Origin: JAJFUE01 sp041687335
GTDB taxonomy: Bacteria; Sumerlaeota; Sumerlaeia; MVZB01
DNA: 64,000 nucleotides
Assembly: GCA_041687335.1 (NCBI GenBank)
Contig: JAWLCE010000007.1
Span: 60,978 to 124,977, forward strand
Direction: 5' to 3'
Positions 1-8,744 of this stretch are shown piece by piece. Each line of letters opens with the position of its first letter. Position 1 is the first letter of the stretch. A program made the position numbers and the translations under genes. A model generated the notes under the pieces. That model was not told where the DNA came from. It saw only the letters and a program-made list of their open reading frames with translations, and did no database searches.

Positions 1-1737
1 CTCCATCCGCAGCATGCGCTCGACCTGCTCGTGCTGCTTGCGGATGTAGCCCGCATACTTGAACTGAAGGACGACTTGGGCGTGGGCGCGCGCCAGCTCT
101 TCAGGGTCGAGCCACGCCCCCGCGCCATCGAGCAGTCCCGTGGCCGCCAGCGCCTGCGGGCTGACTTCCGGGCGCGCCAGATAGGGCGGGGCAAGCGTCG
201 GTCGCTCGGGCAGGGGCAGGCCGGCGGCGATAAAACCCGCCCGCTCGCAGCGCTCGGGGGTCAGCACCATCCGCTCCAGTCGCGCCGCCTCGGCCTCGAC
301 CCGCTCCCGATACCGCTCAAACCGGGCCCAGCGCCCGTCGTCGATCATCCCGATTCGCCGGCCGTGAGGGGTCAGCCGCAAGTCGGCGGTGTCGTGGCGC
401 AGCAATAGGCGATACTCGGCGCGGCTGGTGAACATCCGATACGGCTCGCGGTGCTCCATGGTGATCAGGTCATCGATCAGCACGCCAATGTAGGCCTCGT
501 CGCGCCGCAGGACCAGCGGCGGCTCGCCCGTCAGCGCCAGGGCGGCGTTGATCCCCGCCATCAGTCCCTGCGCGGCCGCCTCCTCATAGCCCGAGGTGCC
601 GTTGATCTGGCCGGCGAAGTAAAGTCCGGCCGCAAGCTTGGTCTCGAGCGTCGGCCAAAGCTGGAGCGGCGGGCAGCAGGTATACTCGACCGCGTAGCCG
701 GGTTGCAGAATCTCGACTCGTTCCAGTCCCGGAATCGAGCGCAGCATCGCGTCCTGAACATCCTCGGGCAGGCTGGTTGGCAGGCCGTTGGGATAGATCC
801 AGTCGTTGGACAGGCTCTCGGGCTCAAGGAAGACCTGGTGGCGCTCCTTCTCCGGGAAGCGCACGACTTTGTCCTCGATCGAGGGGCAGTAACGTGGGCC
901 GATGCCGCGGATGACGCCCGTGTATAGCGGCGAGCGATCGAGCCCCCCGCGGATGATCTCATGGGTGCGCGTGTTGGTGTGGCCCAGCCAGCAGGGGACC
1001 TGCTCGCGCACGATCGGCCCGCCCACGAATGAAAAGCCGGGAATCGGCTCGTCGCCCGGCTGGGGCTCGAAGCGGCTCCAGTCGATGGTGTCGGCGCGCA
1101 GGCGCGGGGGTGTGCCGGTCTTGAGGCGGGTCGTCTCGAATCCGGCGCGGTCGAGCGCCTCGCCCAGCCCGACGGCGGCGCGCTCGCCGAAGCGTCCGGC
1201 CGGAATGGACCGCAGTCCGATGTGGATCAGGCCATCCAGAAACGTGCCTGTGGTCAGGATCACGGCGCGCGCGGCGATCGCCTCGGGCACGCCGGCGCCG
1301 GTGTCGACCATGATGCCCGCCACGCGCCGGCCGCCGCCGGTGGGCTCGAAAATAAGATCGACCGCCGTCCCCGCCGCCAGCACAAGCCCGGGTGTCGCTT
1401 CCATCCGCGCGCGCATCCAGCGGTTGTAGGCCGGCTTGTCGCATTGGGCGCGCGGCGCCTGCACCGCCGGACCCTTGCTGGTGTTGAGCATGCGGAACTG
1501 TATGCCGGTGGCATCGGTGGCCAGCGCCTGCAAGCCCCCCAATGCGTCGATCTCGCGCACCAGGTGGCCCTTGGCCAACCCGCCGATCGAGGGGTTGCAC
1601 GACATGAGCGCCACGTGCGCCGGGTCCATCGTCAGCAGCAGGACCGAGCAGCCCAGCCGCGCCGCCGCATGGGCAGCCTCGCAGCCGCCATGGCCAGCCC
1701 CGACCACAATCACGTCATATCGATTCGCCAGCCCCAA
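1..1737 (-). CDS. mnmG: tRNA uridine-5-carboxymethylaminomethyl modification enzyme MnmG (partial, C-terminus off the window)
   Basis: MnmG (GidA) is the FAD-dependent partner of MnmE and modifies the wobble uridine of several tRNAs. The first residues read MGLANRYDVIVVGAGHGGCE, the GxGxxG dinucleotide-binding motif, followed by the family hallmark SCNPSIGG near residue 45 and by TGTFLDGLIHIG and FTSRAEYRLLLRHDTADLRLT, which match MnmG closely. The frame stays open to the window edge, so 579 codons are present and roughly the last 40-60 residues are missing. No ATG fits the N-terminus. A TTG at 1737-1735, preceded by AGGGGAG, is the best start. The stretch between this gene and the next leftward gene holds a dispersed repeat. 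Identity is very secure; the start is fairly secure. Confidence 0.95.
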   Translation of the reverse strand, partial: MGLANRYDVIVVGAGHGGCEAAHAAARLGCSVLLLTMDPAHVALMSCNPSIGGLAKGHLVREIDALGGLQALATDATGIQFRMLNTSKGPAVQAPRAQCDKPAYNRWMRARMEATPGLVLAAGTAVDLIFEPTGGGRRVAGIMVDTGAGVPEAIAARAVILTTGTFLDGLIHIGLRSIPAGRFGERAAVGLGEALDRAGFETTRLKTGTPPRLRADTIDWSRFEPQPGDEPIPGFSFVGGPIVREQVPCWLGHTNTRTHEIIRGGLDRSPLYTGVIRGIGPRYCPSIEDKVVRFPEKERHQVFLEPESLSNDWIYPNGLPTSLPEDVQDAMLRSIPGLERVEILQPGYAVEYTCCPPLQLWPTLETKLAAGLYFAGQINGTSGYEEAAAQGLMAGINAALALTGEPPLVLRRDEAYIGVLIDDLITMEHREPYRMFTSRAEYRLLLRHDTADLRLTPHGRRIGMIDDGRWARFERYRERVEAEAARLERMVLTPERCERAGFIAAGLPLPERPTLAPPYLARPEVSPQALAATGLLDGAGAWLDPEELARAHAQVVLQFKYAGYIRKQHEQVERMLRME

Positions 1738-1871
1738 AAAACGCTCCCCTGCCCCGATTCCGGCAGCGAGTGGTGATCTCGCCGCCGCCTGATTTTAGCA
1801 TCATCGTCCCAGCAGGCAAGGGCGCAAAACAGGGAGCAGCTTGCGCCCGCTACAACAGCTCGTGCGGGGAG

Positions 1872-1931
1872 GGTAGGTCGGCTCTTCGAGCCGACACTAT
1901 GTCCATGTCGTTTGAAGTCCCAACCTGCTAC
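1872..1931 (+). repeat. Dispersed cloverleaf-like palindromic repeat, copy A
   Basis: It begins GGTAGGTCGGCTC, closes the first hairpin with GAGCCGAC after a 3-base loop, and ends in a second arm around CAACCTGCTAC. The same design recurs at 3667, 7761, 45718 and 54035. The outer ends are imperfect here (GGTAGGT against ACCTGCT). It sits between mnmG and the membrane protein gene, downstream of the latter. Confidence 0.75.
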
Positions 1932-1980
1932 TTGAGGGTCCGTAGCGGCTTCAAGATGGCCCCCCGCCGCGCGCGGCGGT

Positions 1981-3621
1981 TCATCGCGGCTCGGTCGTGA
2001 CCAGCAGGATCTCGCCATGCTCCAGCACGATTTTTAGATGATGACCTGCCAATGCCGCGCGCAGGCGCTCCAGCTCCGGCTTGCGGATGAGGAGCGCCTC
2101 CGCGCCCAGCGCGCGCAGCCGTTCGTCGTTCGGCTCGTCACGCAGCCGGGTGGCGGCCATGAAGAAATCAATATAATGCGGCGTATTAAAGATATGCGCC
2201 GCGATGGCACGGTGCGGCGTCAGGGTCGGGATCAGGTGCCTGACCTCCCCCACGGGCAGCATGTCGAGGATCGTCAGCGGGGGCTCAACCTCGCCCAGCC
2301 GACCCAGCAGCTCGAGCCTCTCGCGATCAATAAAATAACGCCCCGGCATCAGCCGGGCCTCGCGGCGCAGCTCGGCAGTCCGGATCAGGTTGTCGGGCAG
2401 TTGCAACAGCAGGAGCCCTGCCAGCACCAGCAGCAGGCGGCGGCGTGGCCAGCCGCGCCGGCCGGCCCAATCCGTCAGCGCCAGCACCGAAAAAAAGACC
2501 AACGGAATGAACAGATAGCCGCGCGTGAAGTGCATCGGCTGGAAGGGCTTTACGAAAAAGAGCAACCGGTCGTGGAAGACCAGCGCGACCGTCACCAGCA
2601 GCCAGACCGCCATCAGGCGCACCGTGGGCCGGCTCAAGTGGCGTCGCGCTCCCCCGCCGGCCACCCACAGCACTGGCAACACCAGAAACAGCCCATAGGC
2701 TGGCAGCAGCTTGTGCGCCAGCATCGGGGTCGAAAAACGTCGCATGACCGCAAAGACCACGGCGTGCTCCTCAAAGCGGGGCAGGAATAGCAGGTAATAG
2801 GCGATCCAGCCCAGGTTGAGCAGCCAGACCGCCGCCAGCGGCCCCGGCCGTCGAATGCCCCATCGCGCCTCCACCAGCAGGAAAATCCCTGCGATCATGC
2901 CCAGTTGCAATCCAGTATAAGGGTGGGACCACCACGCCAACCCCAGCAACCCCGCCGCCAGCCAGCCCCGCCCTCGCAGCAGCGCCAGCACGCAGGCAAA
3001 GAACAGGACATGGAAGAACAGCTCGTGGGTGAAGGCGAGGTTGCCGAACATGTTCAGATACCACTCACCGTAGCTGTTCTCGACCCAGCGGAAGTCGTTC
3101 AGCCAGCCCTCCAGCGAGGGTCGCCCCGCCCCGGCCGCAGTATTCATGATGAAGTGGATCGTGGCGATCAGCCAGGCGATGCCGCCGCAGCTCAGGACGA
3201 TCGCCCCGGCCAGCGAAGCCGGCGCACGGCGTGGCAGCGCCGCCCGGAAAATGCCCACCAGCAGCAGCATCGCCAGCGCACCCAGGCCGAAGCGCAGGAG
3301 GTAGTCGAGCACCGGCAGCGAGAAGCCGCTCAAATACCAGAACCAGCCGATTGCGATGAAGGCAAAATGTGAGTAAATACGAGGGCTGTCGCCCCGCGCT
3401 GAGAACGGGCTGGCGTAGAGCGGCCCCGTCTCGACCGCCTCTCGCGCCAGCGCGTAATAAACCACCTGATCGGGATGCACCAAGCCAAGGAAGGCGCTCC
3501 CCGGTGGCAGCTCGCGCGCCGGCGCGAGGAAGAACAGCACGTAACCCAGCGGCAGCAGGATGGCCAGCAGCTCGGGAAGACGGCGCAGGGGGTGTAAAAG
3601 CACGCGACTCACAGGCCTCAT
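1981..3621 (-). CDS. Polytopic membrane protein, possibly GT-C-like glycosyltransferase
   Basis: A 546-residue integral membrane protein with about 11-13 hydrophobic segments. The first is at residues 15-35, and many tryptophans and aromatics sit at the presumed membrane faces. An early loop carries GLVHPDQVVYYALAREAVETGP. The soluble C-terminal tail of about 110 residues (from RTAELRREARLMPGRYF) ends in a small alpha/beta-looking region. Acidic and aromatic residues in the first loop and a C-terminal soluble tail resemble GT-C fold enzymes such as dolichyl-phosphate-mannose or arabinosyl transferases, but I see no decisive DxD or similar motif, so function is left open. The gene stands alone between two copies of the same dispersed repeat. 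The ATG start has only a weak SD. Confidence 0.7.
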   Translation of the reverse strand: MRPVSRVLLHPLRRLPELLAILLPLGYVLFFLAPARELPPGSAFLGLVHPDQVVYYALAREAVETGPLYASPFSARGDSPRIYSHFAFIAIGWFWYLSGFSLPVLDYLLRFGLGALAMLLLVGIFRAALPRRAPASLAGAIVLSCGGIAWLIATIHFIMNTAAGAGRPSLEGWLNDFRWVENSYGEWYLNMFGNLAFTHELFFHVLFFACVLALLRGRGWLAAGLLGLAWWSHPYTGLQLGMIAGIFLLVEARWGIRRPGPLAAVWLLNLGWIAYYLLFLPRFEEHAVVFAVMRRFSTPMLAHKLLPAYGLFLVLPVLWVAGGGARRHLSRPTVRLMAVWLLVTVALVFHDRLLFFVKPFQPMHFTRGYLFIPLVFFSVLALTDWAGRRGWPRRRLLLVLAGLLLLQLPDNLIRTAELRREARLMPGRYFIDRERLELLGRLGEVEPPLTILDMLPVGEVRHLIPTLTPHRAIAAHIFNTPHYIDFFMAATRLRDEPNDERLRALGAEALLIRKPELERLRAALAGHHLKIVLEHGEILLVTTEPR

Positions 3622-3666
3622 GCTTCATGGGATCACCCATTTTTTCCAGTCCATTTTCAATGAAGG

Positions 3667-3730
3667 GGTAGGTCGGCTCTACGAGCCGACTGACACTGGC
3701 GGCCATGTCGAGTTGAAGACTCGACCTGCC
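3667..3730 (+). repeat. Dispersed cloverleaf-like palindromic repeat, copy B
   Basis: GGTAGGTCGGCTC-TAC-GAGCCGAC forms the first hairpin. GTCGAGT-TGAAG-ACTCGAC forms the second, and the outer GGTAGGTCG pairs with CGACCTGCC. It lies just upstream of recD2 and downstream of the start of the divergent membrane protein gene. Confidence 0.8.
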
Positions 3731-3824
3731 ATTTCCAGCCGCCCGCGCACCCACTGCGCGTTTCTTGCTGGATTCCACCGCGCCCGGAGGGTCAAATGGA
3801 CGCGGCGCGACGGACGCCCCTTTC

Positions 3825-6059
3825 ATGAGCCAGTTCGATTTCACCGACGCCCCAACTGAGGCCAACAGCACCCAGCAGATCGGCGGCACGATCGTGCGGC
3901 TGACGTTTCAGAACCCTGATACCGGGTTCTGCGTGGTCAAGCTCAAGCCCGATGAACCCGTCGAGCGTCAATACTATACCGCCCCCGGCGAGGTCACGCT
4001 GGTGGGGGTGCTGCCGGGGATTGGCGTCGGCGAGGAGGTGCTGGCGCAGGGCCAGTGGGAGCACGACTCCCAATATGGCACTCGCTTTCGCGTGAAGTGG
4101 TATAAGCCGCGCCTGCCCACCGGCGAGCGCGGAATCGTCGCCTACCTCGGCTCCGGGGCCGTCAAGGGCGTCGGCCCCAAGACCGCCGAGCGGATCGTGG
4201 CGACCTTTGGCGACCGCACCTTTGACGTGCTCGACCAGACACCCGGGCGCCTGGGCGAGGTGCCGGGGATGGGCCGCAAGACGCAGCTCAAGATCGCCCA
4301 GTCGTGGCGCCTCGCGCGAGGGGATCGCGAGTTGGTGACTTTCCTGGGCGAACACGGGCTGCCGCCCTCGCTGGCGGCGCGGCTGCACAAGACCTATGGC
4401 GACGCCGCGCTCTCGGTGGTGCGCGCCAACCCCTATCAGCTGATCAGCGATGTGCGCGGGATCGGCTTCGCTCGCGCCGACGCCGTCGCCCGCCGCATCG
4501 GCATCGCCCCCGACGCCCCCGAGCGCATCGATGCCGCGCTGGTGCACCTGCTGGAGCGCCAGTCCGAAGAGGGCCATACCTATCTGCCGCGTGAGCGGCT
4601 CGAGGAGCTGGCGGCCGAGCTGGTCCAGACGCCCCACGAGCGGATCGCCGCCCGCGTCGAGGACGGGCTTTCCGCAGGCCGCATCACCGGCGCTGAGGTC
4701 GGTGGCCGTCCCGCGATCTTCATTAATGCCCTGCATGACGCTGAGCGGGCTGTGGTCGAGCGCCTGGCCCGGCTGGCGCGCGCCCGCCGCCGGCTGCCCG
4801 CCATCGATGCGGTGGAGACATTGGCGGATTTTGAACAGCGCACCCGCTTCCGGCTCGCGCCCGCCCAACGCCAGGCCGCGCTCGAGCTGGCGCGCGAGGG
4901 CCTGTTGATCCTGACCGGCGGACCGGGCACCGGCAAGACCACGACCGTGCGTGCCGTCATCGAGCTCTTCCAGCGCGGCCGCCGCGAGATCAAACTGGCC
5001 GCCCCCACCGGCCGCGCCGCGCGGCGGCTCTCCGAGACTGCCAAGCTGCCCGCCGAGACCATCCACCGCCTGCTGGGCTACCAGCCGCCGCTGGGGCGCT
5101 TCGGACGCAACGCCGCCAACCCGGTGGAGGCCGACCTGGTCATCGTCGACGAGGTTTCGATGCTGGACGTGCCGCTGGCGGCGGCGCTGCTCGATGCGAT
5201 CGCACCGGGAACCTGCCTGCTGTTGGTGGGGGACGAGGACCAACTGCCCTCGGTCGGCCCGGGCAACGTGTTGGCGGACCTGATCGCCGCCAAAGCGCTG
5301 CCGGTGGCCCGGCTGACCGAGATCTTCCGCCAAGCCGGCCAGAGCCTGATCGTGAGCAACGCTCACCGCATCAACCGCGGCCTGATGCCATGGCTGGAAC
5401 CTCCCGAGGGTGAGGTCAAGGCCGACTTCTTTTTCATCGAGCGGGAACGCCCCGAGCAGGTGCTTGAGGCGATCCGCACGCTGGTCGGCGAGCGCATCCC
5501 GCGCAAGTTCGGGCTCGACCCTCGAACCGAGATCCAGGTCCTGAGCCCGATGCGACGGGGCGAGCTGGGGGTCAACGCCATCAATGTCATGCTGAAGGAG
5601 CTGCTCAACCCCGCCGGTGCGGGCGCGACGACCTTTGCCGCCGGCGATCGCGTCATGCAGATGAGCAACAACTACGACAAGGCGGTCTACAACGGCGACA
5701 TCGGGATGGTCGAGGGCGCCCTCGGCGAAAGCGGCGAGCTGATCGTGCGCTTTGAGGGCAAGCCGATCGCCTACATGGCCGACGAGCTGGACCAGCTCGT
5801 GCTCGCCTATGCGACCACGATCCACAAGTCGCAGGGCTCGGAATTCCCCGCGGTCGTGATCCCGATCCATACCCAGCACTGGATCATGCTCCAGCGCAAC
5901 CTGATCTATACCGCCCTCACACGGGCCCGTCGGCTGGCCTGCCTGGTCGGCACGCGCCGGGCGCTGCGCCAGGCGATCGCCAACAACGAGCGGCAGCAAC
6001 GCTTCACTGCGCTGCGCCAGTGGCTGATCGAGCCGGCCTCCGACGCTAGCGAGACCTGA
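3825..6059 (+). CDS. recD2: ATP-dependent RecD2-type DNA helicase
   Basis: RecD2 is a 5'-3' superfamily 1B helicase that acts without RecBC in DNA repair. This 744-residue protein opens with the OB-like N-terminal domain (IGGTIVRLTFQNPDTGFCVVKL). Helix-hairpin-helix segments follow (GSGAVKGVGPKTAERIV and LGEVPGMGRKTQLKI). The motor has Walker A GGPGTGKTTT near residue 367, APTGRAARRL, DEVSML (about 441), GDEDQLPSVGPG, and a late YATTIHKSQGSEFPAVV with ALTRARR. The domain order and length are those of RecD2. An ATG 60 bases upstream is in frame, but its extra residues do not match the family, so the ATG before SQFDFTDAP was chosen. The 3' end overlaps the convergent cupredoxin gene by 14 bases. 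Confidence 0.95.
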   Translation: MSQFDFTDAPTEANSTQQIGGTIVRLTFQNPDTGFCVVKLKPDEPVERQYYTAPGEVTLVGVLPGIGVGEEVLAQGQWEHDSQYGTRFRVKWYKPRLPTGERGIVAYLGSGAVKGVGPKTAERIVATFGDRTFDVLDQTPGRLGEVPGMGRKTQLKIAQSWRLARGDRELVTFLGEHGLPPSLAARLHKTYGDAALSVVRANPYQLISDVRGIGFARADAVARRIGIAPDAPERIDAALVHLLERQSEEGHTYLPRERLEELAAELVQTPHERIAARVEDGLSAGRITGAEVGGRPAIFINALHDAERAVVERLARLARARRRLPAIDAVETLADFEQRTRFRLAPAQRQAALELAREGLLILTGGPGTGKTTTVRAVIELFQRGRREIKLAAPTGRAARRLSETAKLPAETIHRLLGYQPPLGRFGRNAANPVEADLVIVDEVSMLDVPLAAALLDAIAPGTCLLLVGDEDQLPSVGPGNVLADLIAAKALPVARLTEIFRQAGQSLIVSNAHRINRGLMPWLEPPEGEVKADFFFIERERPEQVLEAIRTLVGERIPRKFGLDPRTEIQVLSPMRRGELGVNAINVMLKELLNPAGAGATTFAAGDRVMQMSNNYDKAVYNGDIGMVEGALGESGELIVRFEGKPIAYMADELDQLVLAYATTIHKSQGSEFPAVVIPIHTQHWIMLQRNLIYTALTRARRLACLVGTRRALRQAIANNERQQRFTALRQWLIEPASDASET

Positions 6060-7110
6060 CCCGGAGCTGCTTCGTCATCCCACGGCGGGCGTGATCCCCT
6101 ACCGGACAGGTCACCTCATAGCTGCCCGTGGGCAGCTCAAGCCGCAACCGGTCCGACTCCCCGGGGGCCAGATTCTCGTCCAACGACTCATCAATCCCCT
6201 GCCCCAGGATGCGGATGTTGTGCGGCACCTGCCCCGCATTGCGCACCTGCAGCTCAACCGGCCCCGAGGGCAGGACCTCGGGCATCTGAATTTCATAGTC
6301 ATCCAACATGACCCGCACCTGCAGTGAGTCGCCGTTCCCGAAACGCCGGCTCATGCCGCGCTGATCCATGCTCATGCCGCGCTGGTCCACGCCCATGCCA
6401 CGCTGGTCCATCCCCATGCCGCGCTGGTCCATCCCCATGCCGCGCTGATTGATACCCATGCCACGCTGGCTCATCCCCATTCCCAGCTGGCCCATCCCCA
6501 TTCCCGGCTGGCCCATCCCCATGCCGCGCTGGCCCATCCCCATGCCGCGCTGATCCATACCCATGCCGCGCTGCTCCATGCCCATGCCGCGCTGGCCCAT
6601 ACCCATGCCGCGCTGCTCCATGCCCATGCCGCGCTGGCCCATCCCCATGCCGCGCTGCTCTATGCCCATGCCGCGTTGTGAGCCGCGGCCGGCCCAGAAG
6701 GGCCTGAGCTGCTCGTCACGCAGTGAAAAGGTTTCGCCGCCAAAACTGATTTGTTGCACCACATAGCTGCGGCGCGGCATCCAATCCGCCTTATAAACTC
6801 GCGCCCGGATGCGCTCCCCGGGCTCGAGCTGGCGTGACAGTCGCGACAGAGCCGCGGCCGGTCCCATGTGCAGATCCATCAGCCGGCCGGCCCTGTCCCG
6901 GACCTCCAAGTGCAGACCCAGCCGGCCGGGCGGGATCATCGGCGAGGGAATCATTTGAATCTCCTCAACCGTGCCTAGAATCGTCTGCAGCGGCGGCGGG
7001 TCGAACTGGCGCGCCATCCCCGGCCCCTGCCCGGCGCCACGCTGGGGCGCGGCCGACACGCTCATGGACAACATGAACGCATAGATCATGACCATTCTGG
7101 TACCACTCAT
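6046..7110 (-). CDS. Secreted cupredoxin-domain protein with methionine-rich heptad repeats
   Basis: 354 residues. A signal peptide (about 1-21, ending SMSVSA-AP) predicts export. Residues about 40-130 form a beta-rich region of unknown family. Residues 145-254 are about 16 copies of a heptad QRGMGM(G/E/D), giving around 30 methionines. Residues 260-354 look like a plastocyanin/cupredoxin fold: GPVELQVRNAGQVPHNIRIL supplies the first His, and YEVTCPVGDHARRGMTK supplies Cys, His and Met in type 1 copper spacing. From family knowledge the C-terminus probably binds copper. That the Met repeats bind Cu(I), as in other Met-rich copper proteins, is inference. A good SD (AAAGGAG, 7-base spacing) fixes the start. 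No operon partner is seen; another copper-related gene lies 4 kb away at 11 kb. Confidence 0.75.
   Translation of the reverse strand: MSGTRMVMIYAFMLSMSVSAAPQRGAGQGPGMARQFDPPPLQTILGTVEEIQMIPSPMIPPGRLGLHLEVRDRAGRLMDLHMGPAAALSRLSRQLEPGERIRARVYKADWMPRRSYVVQQISFGGETFSLRDEQLRPFWAGRGSQRGMGIEQRGMGMGQRGMGMEQRGMGMGQRGMGMEQRGMGMDQRGMGMGQRGMGMGQPGMGMGQLGMGMSQRGMGINQRGMGMDQRGMGMDQRGMGVDQRGMSMDQRGMSRRFGNGDSLQVRVMLDDYEIQMPEVLPSGPVELQVRNAGQVPHNIRILGQGIDESLDENLAPGESDRLRLELPTGSYEVTCPVGDHARRGMTKQLRVRSR
6349..6678 (-). repeat. In-frame 21-bp tandem repeat coding for Q-R-G-M-G-M-x
   Basis: About 16 units of 21 bases within the cupredoxin gene, read on the minus strand as CAGCGCGGCATGGGNATGGNN. Variation is mostly in the last codon (G, E, D, N, S) and in two units with QP or QL. 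The unit number probably varies between strains by slippage. There are no unique spacers, so it is not a CRISPR. Confidence 0.9.
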
Positions 7111-7224
7111 TTGGGTTCTCCTTTGGGATCATGATAAACTATCTCTCAGATGCGGTCGCCGCGGGTATGGGGATTGATCCCAATCCAGCCGTCGATGGTT
7201 GCTGATCTTGGTTGCGGGGGAATT

Positions 7225-7759
7225 ATGAGGACGTGGCACGCGACTGATGCGCCCAGGCCGCAAACACGCGAGCAATTGCTGGCGATGATCCATTCTCAGG
7301 AGGACCTGGAAGGGGCCGACCTGCGCGGGCTCGACTTGGCGGGGATGGACCTGGCGGGGCTCAATCTGGCCGGGGCGAACCTCACCGGCACCAGACTGGC
7401 CGGAGCCGACCTGAGCCGGACACGATTGGACGGGGCATTGTTGGCGGGGTCAGATGCCGAAGGCGCCAATTTCGACCACGCCAGCGCCGTCTTTGCCATC
7501 TTCGGATTGGCGCGGTTGTCCAATGCCAGCTTTCGTGCTGCCGACCTGCGGCGCTCAAATTTCGTCGGCACCGACGCGGCCGGCACCGATTTCAGCGAGG
7601 CCAACCTCTATTATGCCCGACTGGCCATGGCCGACCTGACGCGCTCCAGATTCGAATCCGCCAACCTCGACCGCGCCGTCATGCGCGCGGCGCGGCCTGG
7701 GCGGAGTGGATTTGGGTCAAGCTCGTGGCAAGCCCAACCTGGACCGCGCACAATATTAG
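7225..7759 (+). pseudogene. Pentapeptide-repeat protein gene with a probable +1 frameshift near 7696
   Basis: From the ATG at 7225 the frame encodes MRTWHATDAPRPQTREQLL and then about 25 A(D/N)LXX pentapeptides (GADLRGLDLAGMDLAGLNLA and on), a right-handed quadrilateral beta-helix. After RAVMRAAR the frame leaves the pattern and stays open to 8010, through a dispersed repeat and across the opposite deacetylase gene. Removing one C from CGGCCTGGG near 7694-7697 restores a pentapeptide-like ending, GGVDLGQARGKPNLDRAQY, and a TAG at 7757-7759 just before the repeat. So the gene probably ended there, and either a real mutation or a sequencing error moved the frame. The function of such proteins is usually unknown. 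An in-frame upstream ATG at 7150 is less likely. Confidence 0.65.
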
Positions 7760-7760
7760 T

Positions 7761-7786
7761 GGTAGGTCGCCACTTCGAGCCGACAC
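7761..7786 (+). repeat. Partial copy C of the cloverleaf-like repeat
   Basis: Only the left half is recognisable: GGTAGGTCGCCACTTCGAGCCGAC, directly after the likely original stop of the pentapeptide gene. The first arm is degenerate compared with copies A, B and D. Confidence 0.6.
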
Positions 7787-7836
7787 TGAAGGCACAGTGC
7801 GTGCGCTGGATATATGGCGCCACGCGTCCGACCATT

Positions 7837-8649
7837 TCATCTCATCAATCCTGCACGCAGTCGGTCGTAGAGGCGGTTGCCGAGCAGCGCCCGGGCGGCA
7901 CCGCGCAGGCGGGCGCTGCGGGCCATCGCGCGCAGATCGCGATCGTCACCTGCCAGCAACCGCGCGAGGAACTGCTCATCCTGACGATTGGTGATGGGCA
8001 CGCGCGGTAGGTCGAGCGCATCCTCGCCGGGGGCGGCCAGCCCAATGCGCGAGGTAAACATCAGCCGGTAGCCAGCACGCGCCGCCAGCCGCCGCACCCG
8101 GGCATCGCCGCGCCCGCCCGGCAACGCGAGCGCAGGGACTTCAGCATCCAAAATCGCCTCCAGCCGCGTCTTGGAGCGCGCCAGCTCATCACTGATTTCA
8201 CCATCGGCCAGATCCGATAAGTAGCGGTGCGTGCAGCCATGGGCGCCAATGAGCATGCCGGCGGCCGCTAATTCTCGAATCTGCCCCTCGGTCATGAATC
8301 CCGGGCAGCCGATCCAGTCGGTGGTGATAAAGAAGATGGCGCGCAGGCCGCGCTGCGTCAACGCCGGCAGCGCAAGCGAGTGATTGGAATGGTGGCCGTC
8401 ATCAAAGCTCACCACCGGTCCGGGACGCGGGCCGACCGCGTCGAAGCTGGTCCAGGCGAGTGGGCTGCGACCGGCACCCGCGTCCCTCAGCAGTTCGAGT
8501 TGGCGTTCGAACTCGCGCACATCAAGGGCATAAAGTCGGGAACCTGGATCGGCCAGTTGCGGGTCGGCTGCCCAGTGGCGCGCCAGCGACTCCCCCTCCA
8601 GCGGGGGCCAGAGCGCGTGATACATCAGGATTGGTATAAAAGAAGTCAC
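7837..8649 (-). CDS. Polysaccharide deacetylase family protein (NodB homology)
   Basis: A 270-residue carbohydrate esterase-4-like enzyme that would remove N- or O-acetyl groups from a polysaccharide. The N-terminus MTSFIPILMYHALWPP is the usual ILMYH entry. VVSFDDGHHSN carries the metal and catalytic DD pair. GAHGCTHRYLSDL supplies the HxxxH metal ligands, and ALPGGRGDARVRRLAARAGY matches the later motif of the family. No signal peptide is seen, so it is cytoplasmic or exported in another way. It is followed leftward by the 3' remains of the pentapeptide gene. The neighbours give no clear pathway. Family assignment is strong; substrate is unknown. Confidence 0.88.
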   Translation of the reverse strand: MTSFIPILMYHALWPPLEGESLARHWAADPQLADPGSRLYALDVREFERQLELLRDAGAGRSPLAWTSFDAVGPRPGPVVSFDDGHHSNHSLALPALTQRGLRAIFFITTDWIGCPGFMTEGQIRELAAAGMLIGAHGCTHRYLSDLADGEISDELARSKTRLEAILDAEVPALALPGGRGDARVRRLAARAGYRLMFTSRIGLAAPGEDALDLPRVPITNRQDEQFLARLLAGDDRDLRAMARSARLRGAARALLGNRLYDRLRAGLMR

Positions 8650-8744
8650 GGGAGCCGCCTTGCCGTAATCTTGAACCGGCGACCGATTGTACCGGCCTCC
8701 GCCCCAAACGGCAAGGCTGCTCCCGTTTAGATGAACCCGCGCCC

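Noticed and set aside
3792..5999. 735-residue open frame antisense to recD2
   Set aside because: It is a GC-rich shadow of recD2 with low-complexity residues, no SD and no family pattern, while the opposite strand has complete helicase motifs.
6349..6678. Possible CRISPR array from the regular 21-base repeat
   Set aside because: There are no spacers, the unit is 21 bases, it keeps the reading frame and codes for a heptad. No cas genes are present.
7725..7994. Short open frame on the plus strand overlapping the deacetylase gene
   Set aside because: No motif, overlaps a gene with clear NodB motifs, and begins within a repeat region.
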